Shown here: positions 56,467-64,000 of the stretch, one piece after another
Layout of the letters: every line of letters begins with the position of its first letter
How positions within the stretch are numbered: the first letter of the stretch is position 1
Source: Gnetum montanum
Lineage: Eukaryota; Streptophyta; Gnetopsida; Gnetales; Gnetaceae
Length of the DNA stretch: 64,000 nt
Reading direction: 5' to 3'
Assembly: GCA_015680685.1 (NCBI GenBank)
Contig: MNCI01028261.1
Location: forward strand, 129,085 to 193,084
The notes under the pieces: generated by a model
Databases searched by the model: none
The model's input: the letters and a program-made list of their open reading frames with translations, nothing else
Told to the model about the DNA's origin: nothing
Made by a program: the position numbers and the translations under genes

Positions 56467-59241
56467 TCATATAGTTCCTGGTGGTGGTGGTTCCTCCATT
56501 GGTGCCTTTCCTTTATCTTGTGCTCTAGGCTTTGAGGCTTGATGGTGTTGAAGTATGGCCTGGAACTTCTCCTCTTCAGTTTGAGGGTCTCGTGCCATCC
56601 ATGCTAATGTTCCTACATTTGATGGAGTTGACACTTCCCACAGATAGGGTAGTTGTCGGAACATTTGATTAGCCTTGACATACCAAGCCGCGAACACCCG
56701 TTGTTCCTCCTCATAGGCTCTGGCTTTATCCTTGTATTCGTGAAGGTCCGTTAGCCATCGAGCCAAGTTGGTTGTGATATCTTTCTGTCCCTGGTAGCTG
56801 GCTTTTACCACCTCAAGTTTAGAATTTGCAACCTCCAGTTTTTCCAATAGCTTCTTGCATTCTGCAAATTCTGTTTCGTATTTGATATGGGTGGTTGCTA
56901 CCTACTGCTCAAGCTCTAAACTTGGGCACTTTGCTATTAACATGGCAAGGTTGGCATATCTCATATTTGCCAACTCCATGTACTCCATCAAATCTTGAAT
57001 CTGCAGGTCTTGGTTCTTAACTTCCGCTTGGTGGACGAAGGCATATGTGTCCAATATGGCCCTCTAGTCAGTGTGCTAAGCACTGATAGTGTTAATTTGG
57101 GTCTTGGCCATATGGATCTCCTTTTCAAGGATCTGTTTATACATTTCCACCTAATCGTGGAAGTGCTCCTTCATCTTCTCATGTTGTTAGCCTCATGCTT
57201 CCACGCACTAATCTCAATAGTTGATTGTTGTCAAATGGTTCTTACCACCTCCATCGAGAGGGTTTGATTTTCTCTGGCTAAATGGCTTATGTCTCAGTTG
57301 ATCCAGATGAATTGTTCTCATAATTGATGAAAGTGTTCATTGAGAATGTTCTTTTGTTTTTCTACAGTGGTCAACCGAAGGTTGTTTGCAACTAGCTATT
57401 TATTCTCTTCTTGTAAAGCCTTGAGTGCCTTAAGAGATGCATGAGTTTGCACTTGTGCTATGGAGGCATCCCAAATAGCCTTCTCCTTTTCATTAGCCAC
57501 CCTTTTATTCTTTGCTATTAATTTAGTTAGTTGCTTTGTTCTAAAATTTTCTACCTGGTCTATGGGAACAAATTGTAGAGGATCCCACTGTGTTGCTTGT
57601 AGGGCCATGAGCTATTCTTGCAATTTCTACACTTCAGCTTCAGCATGCTCGGCCATCACTTCTGCTAAGACTAGTTTACCCTTTGTGGAAATGAGATCTG
57701 ATTGAAGTGCTATAACATCTTGAGGGATGTGAAATAGGGACGTCATTACTTGTCATGTTTAAAGCAATTGATCAAGTGCATCCTCATGTTTCGTAGGAGT
57801 CATTGAGGTTCTGACCAAAGTTTGAGCATCCTGTGCTCCTGTGAAATCTACTGGTGGCATAATAGGTACGTTAAAGGATTCTTTGATGTGGTTTGTGACC
57901 ACTTTCATAGCTCCTGTGGCATTCTGGTATTGCATGACCACCACGGTAGCCCCTTCACCAGTCTCTAACTGCACCTGGAAAGATGTTGCGTTTCCTGAGA
58001 TCTATTGTGACCGTCTACTTTCCCCTTCTTCTATGTGAATGGATACTTCCTTCCTTGTATGATCCAACAAAAAAGTAGGCTGAATGGCATCATCGATGAC
58101 GCGAAAGAGATTTGTGTCATCATGACTTCCCTAGCTAACCATCTCAACAATGACCCTAAGATGGCTCATCGACGGTCTGTAGTCTTGTGGCGGTGGTGGC
58201 TAATCTTGGCTTGTGCTAGGCCCTACTTCTTGTTGTTGGCTAGGACCTGTGGCTAGAGGTTGACTGGGTTCTACAAGTTGAGTTGTAGTTGGTCTAGCCA
58301 TCTGTTCTTCTTCTTGTTCTAGTCCCAACTCTTTGCCAGTGCTTTTCCTTGGAGTTGGTTCCTTTAGTAATTTAGCATATAAAGCAGTTTGGGCTTTTCA
58401 AAGGACATCATTGGTGTACCCTTGAATACCAGCATGTCGGCAAATATTTCTAATAAGACAAGGGAAAGATATCACCATCTTCCCTATCTTTCATTCCTTG
58501 ACCACCTCAGGATCTCTGTCAAATATAGATGGGGTAGGTTAGTGTTAACCTTTACCATCAACACTACACATCCTCTAGCCACATAGGTTGATATTCTTTT
58601 CAAGCCCTTTGTGGGGAAGAGGTGATATGTTCCAATTTTGAAGTAAACCCTCTCTTTCGTTGTCAATTCACCAAATGTTTTATCTCTGCCATAAGCCTTC
58701 TCCAACCAATCCTTTCACACATCGAGGTCTGAACGAGTGGATAACCAAGCAACCTTGAAAGGTTTAACACTTCCAAAATGGCCTGTGCAGAGAAGTCAAC
58801 TATCACACCACAAATATCAATAGTGGTGCCTTGCTCCTTATTGTGCAAAAATTGGTATGTCTCTCCTAGGTACCAGGCACTGCTTTCAGAGAGGATAGGC
58901 CATAAGAGAGACCCTTTGAGGTGATACCTAACGGCCTCAAGAGGAAACTCTACAAATGATTCAAAGTACAATTCCATAATGACCACAATGAATATGGACT
59001 TCTCATGGATAGCCTGAACACAATCTTGGGGCAATGTGAGCTGTTGTCTCGGTTTAGGTGCAGCAGCAGCTCTTCCTTCTACCTGCCCAGACCATCCAGT
59101 AGGAGGTTCTTCTTGATGAATGCTGAATGATTACTCCTCCTATTCTGTATGTTGTCTGGAAGGATCTTGTCTTTTAACTCTTTGAGATTGTTTGCTTCCA
59201 CCTTGGGCAGGACCTTCCTGTTGTCCACATTTCGGGGCCAT
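56467..59241 (-). pseudogene. ORF2 of element E
   Basis: The start MAPKCGQQEGPAQGGSK follows the acceptor GTGTGATTGCAG; the end is EPPPPGTI at 56467, an interval of exactly 925 codons, although inner indels shift the frame and shift it back. Conserved blocks match C: ELYFESFVEFPLEAVRYHLK, SSAWYLGETYQF, EERVYFKIGTYHLFPTKGLK. The coiled-coil half has KLEVANSKLEVVKASYQGQK and YVKANQMFRQLPYLWEV. Codons 34 (TAG) and 37 (TAA) are stops exactly as in C, whereas codon 66 is CAA. With C, D and B' it fixes the length and limits of the ORF2 family. Confidence 0.75.
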
Positions 59242-59701
59242 CTGCAATCACACGGGCCAAGCATTAGTAAAGTTATTTTTGAAGTTAAGTTATACCTTAC
59301 TGCTTACCTTAATTAATGATCTTATGTTATCACGTGTGATAGTGCTCGAAAGTTTGTAATAATGAGTCCTATGAATTAGGTGGTTTCCATTTTAGTTTCC
59401 CAGTATACCTAGGGGTTAAATGATTTTTAAGCACAATTATTCTAAGTGTTAAAGTTAATTACCTTAAATTATGTCTTTAAGGTAATGATAAATTTCAAAA
59501 AATTTAGGCACTTTTTGATAAGTGTCCCTTCCCCATGACTAAGCTGAACACTCTGGGTTCAAGCAAGTTTAAACGGAATTAAAATCGGAGTACTAGCGAG
59601 CGAGATATAGTGGAAAAAGCTAGGGTCACTCAATCACAAGTCATAGAAGAAAAATCAGAAACTCCCCCCATGTGAATGGCAAAAATAATGCTAAGTGTTG
59701 C
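59242..59701 (-). other. Leader and probable intron before ORF2 in E
   Basis: Collinear with 45461-45920 of C. The purine motif TAGTCATGGGGAAGGG lies at 59526-59541 on the minus strand. No coding sequence. Confidence 0.5.
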
Positions 59702-59761
59702 GGGAAGGGGGGTGGGGGGGGAGAGGGGTGGGGGGGAGTTGCGGTGGGGAGGGGTTGGGGG
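59702..59761 (+). repeat. G-rich tract, possible G-quadruplex, in the ORF2 leader of E
   Basis: Sixty bases of the plus strand are almost only G with A/T spacers (GGGGGGTGGGGGGGGAGAGG and onward), with more than four G-runs of four or longer. In C and D only a short C-run and G-run occur here. On the ORF2 strand it is C-rich and lies just downstream of the TATA box at 59767-59774. Confidence 0.7.
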
Positions 59762-59766
59762 TCACC

Positions 59767-59860
59767 TATTTATAGGTTGTGGCAATGCGATATCATGTTC
59801 GACGTCATATCGTGCATGCGATATCACATCCCTAGTGATATGAGACACCACAAGAATACT
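59767..59860 (-). promoter_or_regulatory. Internal promoter-like region for ORF2 in E
   Basis: On the minus strand, GATATC-type palindromes (for example TGCGATATCAC and TGCGATATCGC-like forms) at 59787-59845 lead to TATAAATA at 59774-59767. This repeats the arrangement in C and in the LTRs. Confidence 0.55.
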
Positions 59861-61209
59861 AAATTTTTTAAGGGTTATTTTCAAATTAACGTTTTAAATT
59901 GAGGACATTGGCTATTATCAAGGGTTCTAGGGAAATTTCATTACTCCTAGAGGCACAATTAATGATGACAGTGTGGATTTTACCAATAAAACTTTGGATG
60001 GGAGAAAAAGGTTATGTGATGGTTCATAGGAACATTGAAATTCAAAGGGGTAATTAGTAGAGAAATAACATTATGAAAAATTATGCTGAGCGTAAGAAAT
60101 TGTGTGTGTGAGCTATGTCCTAAGTGAAGATTACAAAAAATTACACAAGTGGATCCTCCCCAAAGCAGGTTTCAACCTATAATGCCCTTGTGTAACCACA
60201 CTTGAAGTGTCCATGAGCACTAGAAGGGTTACATGTAATTTGCACTAACTCCATAAAACACACACATGTAATTATCACTAGAATGAGGTAAGAATTCTAT
60301 GTTACACACTACACGAGGTACAATTATATGAACAGTGAGATGAGACGAAGCTATAGAAAAGGATTGTAGAGATTGGGACATGAGGTAACTGACCCAAGGC
60401 ATAGTGAATCCTGCGTGTAAAGCATGATTAACATGTCATTAACCCATTGTTCCAAGATTAGGACCAAGTCTGTTCCTCTAATCAGTGACATCGCATTGTT
60501 TCATCCCATGATGAGCAACTATGAGAGTACCATATCAACAAGGCGTATGATCACTTGGCATTTTGTTCAAGGGAGGAGTGCTTTTTCTTTTGTGGCACTT
60601 TCTTCCTTTTTTTTCTTTTTCTCTCTTTTCTTTTCACTTTACTGAAACTAAAGAAGTCGCCAACCTTTAGGCATGGGTGCATGTCTTTCTAGTGGGATCC
60701 CCTAGAATAACATTTGATTTTGAGTACCCTTTTAATGACTTTTACTCCCATTTTTCATTAGATCTACAAGGATCTTAGTACAACCACGTTGCATGATAAC
60801 TCTCACAGATGTCACCAAAGAGAATCCACAAGTCCCCTTGATGTCACATCCTAATCATTCCCTCTTGGTCCATCCTTCTTCATTTTGGATACAATGAACA
60901 TAAAAATTAATTGTAAGTTTTAAGAAATGTCAAGAATATCACTGTACCCTTGAACAAAACCTCTTATTTGTAGAGTGGATGAGTGGGTGTAATGGGCTCA
61001 CTATCCAAATAATTGATCACTTGAAACTTAATAACATAGAATGCACCTTAACCAACGATCCACATGAGTGTTTTATTCGTAGATGAGATTACTTATAAAA
61101 AAAATGTAAAAAGATAGAAACACAAAAAGGTAAAATGATAAAACAAGAATAAAAAAATGAAAAACTGGAAAACAAAAAGTTGTAAAATCAAAGAAAATAA
61201 AAATGGTTA
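59861..61209 (-). other. Noncoding spacer of element E
   Basis: Collinear with the spacers of C and D: hairpin, purine stretch (minus strand, about 60600-60650) and T-rich tract next to gag (61085-61200). No gene is supported. Confidence 0.55.
60140..60196 (-). ncRNA. Conserved spacer hairpin, copy in E
   Basis: Minus-strand arms GTTACACAAG and CTTGTGTAAT pair at nine positions plus one G-T wobble, with a 37-base loop that keeps TTTGGGGAGGATCCA. Confidence 0.7.
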
Positions 61210-63208
61210 TTAATCCTGCTTGTCATTAAAATGGGGGATACCCTCCATAACTAATCGATTAAGGATGGCAAGGATTAATAAATGGAAGATGAGGATCCTT
61301 GCATGTTGGAAGTATTGGAACTTGGCCATACTTACCCCATCGGGGTTCACACACTTGATTATAGTGAGCATAGTGGGGCAATTTATACGATGTAGTTCCC
61401 AAATAACGAGTTGACCCACTATGATGTTTGAGACCATTAGATGGTATGAAAGGATCAGGTTGTGGCTCTCCATTTTTGTGTTCATTGGACCGTATTGTTG
61501 TTGGAGCGTGAGTTGGTGGCCCTGATGAAGTTACATGAGGTGTTGAGTTTGAAGATAAGGGTGCACCACAGTATCAGACTTGTGCTGAGTTGGAGGGTGC
61601 AGTGGCCTTCAAATTGTGTTGTCCCTTATTACAGCTATGTTTAAAGAAGGGGTGCTTTTGATGTTGTTGAGGTTTCTCACTGCTGTTGGAAGTAGTAGCA
61701 CAAGTAATGTTCGTGGGTTGTTGCTGTGGTGTAGGTACCTTAGGAAAAATTGGTGGCACTGTGGAAGGAGGGAAAGGATGAGAATGTTGAAAGTTAGGAG
61801 GAGTATAAGGTGCACAAGGTGGTGGTTGTGTTGAAGGTATGGGCTGATAGTATTGAGAAGAATGGTACTGTGGTGAGATAAAGTGTGTTGGCCCAGTTGG
61901 AGAAATAGGATGTTGAACAAGATAAGCATTTGGGTTCGGATGATATGAAGGATGTCTCTAGTCTATTGGTGGTCTCCCTCACAACTAGGATTGTTGCCAC
62001 TGTGATCGAACATAGTATCTCTGTACGAACTCTGGATGTAACGTGTTTTTCCAATGCTCATGTAAATGTAACAATATTGGGCATTAGCCTTTGGGGTGAT
62101 CATACAGGAATATGTTACATTCATACAAATGATTGGCAGTTGAGCACTTATTTTCCATATCCCTTCTTTTTGATTGTCTAATGTTTTGTCCTGCTTCTTG
62201 AGTTGTCAAAACTCTATCTATAATAATGTTGATAAATTCTCCACACTTTTGATACGTCCATTCCAACATCTTATTGATCTTTACCTCAGCTTCTTCTAAT
62301 GTTTGTTGTGTTTGCAAAGATGATGTTTCCAACTTGAGATTGGTTGATTTCTCCTTTTTATGATCATGGACCTTTGTTAAGTTGAGATTTTGGTCCCGTT
62401 GATGTTTTTCAACACTCTCCTATCTAGCCATATCTCCTTCTTCTTTTGCTACCAACTTAATAAGCTCTTGGATTTGGTGGGTTCGTAGTTACTATAGTTG
62501 ACCTTGGGCATACATTCCTAAGGTCTCTCTTATTTCATTACATAGGCCATCAATGATATGGTACATTAGCCTTTCCTCGGAAAACCCATGGCCTAGAAAA
62601 TTATGTAATAGTGAATAATACCTTTCTAAGGCCATGTCCAAGGGTTCATGTTTTGCTTGTTTCCATCCTTGGATTTGTTTCCTCAAGGTTGACACTCTTG
62701 TGTAGGTTTGATATTTTTCATTAAAAACTCCTACCATTGTTGACCAGCGTTGTATTGAATTTGGTTTTAACGATCGATACCATACTTTTGCTTGGCCAAT
62801 GAGTGTCATAGGAAAGAGCTTAAGTTTTTGCCACTCGTTATCGATGTTGTTCCATGCATAGGCATCGTAGAAGGCTTGTAAATGTTGATGCAGATCTAAG
62901 TCATAGCCTCTTGAAAAAGTAGGGAAGTTTTTTAAATCGAGCCTGGGTATACGTCTCTCTTTACGATGCCTACGTGAGATTCGAACAGCCTCTTGTATTT
63001 GTGTTAGGCTTGTAGTGGCCAATGGGGGTTCATCATCATCAAGTAAGTTATACTTTCGTGCATTGGGATGACGTTGTTTTTGTTCATGTTTATAAGAAAC
63101 CCCCACTTTAGGTTGTGTACTCCAATCTTCATCGTCATATAGTTAGTTGGTTCTCCAATGAACTTCCTCACTAAGTGTGGCATTATCGTGATCTTGTAGG
63201 AGAGGCAT
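61210..63208 (-). pseudogene. gag of element E
   Basis: It starts at ATG 63208 and its best open part is 63106-62492: KVGVSYKHE region, IQEAVRISRRHRKE, GGYDLDLHQHLQ-like sequence (SRGYDLDLHQHLQAFYDAYA), KVWYRSLKPNSIQRW and EERLMYHIIDGLCNEIRETL. The zinc knuckle reads CNIFLYDHPKG and then a TAA, so the second Cys and the continuation are lost. The Pro/His/Asn-rich tail runs to 61210. It has intact codons at several places where C and D have stops, including Gln in place of their shared TGA. Confidence 0.85.
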
Positions 63209-63330
63209 TATTGTAAAGTTGTGTGTGAATTTGGATGTGAATTTTTATAATTATTTCTTCCTAAAAGATATATCGTTAATTTCTTTACAGTGACCTTGTA
63301 TGATATAACTAATCAAGATAACTAGCACCA

Positions 63331-63349
63331 TCCCTAGCAATGGTGCCAA
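63331..63349 (-). other. Primer-binding site of element E
   Basis: Minus strand TTGGCACCATTGCTAGGGA, directly next to the LTR end at 63350. Confidence 0.8.
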
Positions 63350-64000
63350 TGATGAGTGGCGAGATACCCCTATACTCAACCATATGAATACAAGAGTTAC
63401 ACACGCGATCCAGTCGAACTCCGCAGATGGACTAGTTATGGCATCTACATAGTTAGCCTTAGGTTGTAGTTCACTATCTTCCCACTTGGACTAGTATTAG
63501 CTTTGTCACATATGGTTTAGTCCAAGGTGAGGTGTATGATGTGTAGTAATATAACGCTACTCCTGAAGGCAATGGAAAGTAATATTATCTAAGCTAAGAG
63601 AGAAAGGGTAAGAGAATCTAAACTAGCCTAAGTGTGATGAGCATCCATTCCTTGATTATCTGTACACATCTTGGACTTTGTGCATGACTACCACTAGGAT
63701 TACCAAGCATAGTTCCTAGGTACACTACTGGGTTACAAAGTAGTCACACTTAAATGCTCGTAATCAAGTCGTGCTCATTTCACGTTACTAGGAGTTTAAG
63801 GGTGAGAGAGTATTAACTAGAAAAGCAATAAATAATAATAAAAATTAAATAATTAAACAATTAAACTAAGTGAATGCTGCAATGATGAAGTAATCTTGAT
63901 CTTTATTTTCGGTCATGTGCATGTCCAAGTACGTCACACTTGAATAAAGGATGTCATATAATTACAATCACCACATTGCGGGCATATATTGGAAAATACT
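63350..64000 (-). repeat. 5' LTR of element E, partial at window edge
   Basis: On the plus strand it begins TGATGAGTGGCGAGATACCC, the reversed LTR end. It matches the R/U5 parts of the C and D LTRs up to the window end. The TATA box and palindrome array would lie beyond 64000. Confidence 0.9.

Larger units (their letters stand above)
56011..64000 (-). mobile_element. Element E: inverted gag-ORF2 retrotransposon running off the right edge
   Basis: On the minus strand: left LTR (64000-63350, incomplete at the window end), primer site, gag, spacer with hairpin, internal promoter-like region, ORF2, polypurine tract, and a right LTR truncated to 56302-56011. No pol. Its nearest relatives here are C and D. 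Confidence 0.9.

Noticed and set aside
1159-59241. Many TAG/TAA/TGA codons read as an alternative genetic code
   Set aside because: All three stops occur, frameshifts are also common, and the intact small gene ends at TGA; decay explains it better.

Overview
The window is plant nuclear DNA, almost certainly from a seed plant with a large, transposon-rich genome. It is dominated by old Ty3/gypsy LTR retrotransposons (Tat-type and Athila-like), with one plant L1-type LINE fragment, a plant LRR receptor-kinase pseudogene and spliceosomal GT-AG junctions. There is nothing bacterial: no operons, ribosome binding sites or CRISPR. The species cannot be named from the sequence. Most coding regions are decayed by stops and frameshifts, so most entries are pseudogenes.

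Layout. 1-17996: element A, a Tat-lineage gypsy element on the plus strand whose left LTR is cut by the window edge. It has gag, protease, RT, RNase H, a second (archaeal-type) RNase H and integrase. Between protease and RT lies a 4.9 kb gene on the opposite strand with at least seven exons. 17997-21600: low-copy-looking DNA with one small intact ORF (minus strand, 20441-20223). 21600-23146: LINE fragment, minus. 23149-27325: inverted, truncated Athila-like copy B' carrying a divergent accessory ORF (here called ORF2). 27326-37513: element B, Athila-like, gag-pol, no ORF2, with a solo LTR inserted in its integrase. 37514-38408: LTR fragment fused to a truncated LRR receptor-kinase pseudogene. 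38409-41034 and 49687-50588: older remnants. 41035-49686: element C, complete from LTR to LTR with a GTTTG target duplication, carrying gag and ORF2 but no pol. 50589-56003: element D (plus) and 56011-64000: element E (minus), two more gag-ORF2 copies joined tail to tail in inverted orientation.

How the parts may work together. B has gag-pol but only a vestigial exon after the splice acceptor where C, D and E have ORF2. C, D and E have gag and ORF2 but no protease, RT, RNase H or integrase. All share LTR ends, primer-site type, polypurine tract, a central purine motif, a covarying hairpin in the spacer, and (B, B', C, D, E) a splice acceptor. This looks like one family with an RT-providing form and an ORF2-providing form. 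In C and E, ORF2 also has its own promoter-like region whose GATATC palindrome array and TATA box resemble those of the LTR. The ORF2 protein (about 920 residues) has a basic N-terminus, a globular domain resembling the 'putative plant transposon protein' domain, and a long coiled-coil C-terminal half. The antisense gene of element A has a broadly similar plan. These functional links are inferences; the sequence relationships are visible directly.
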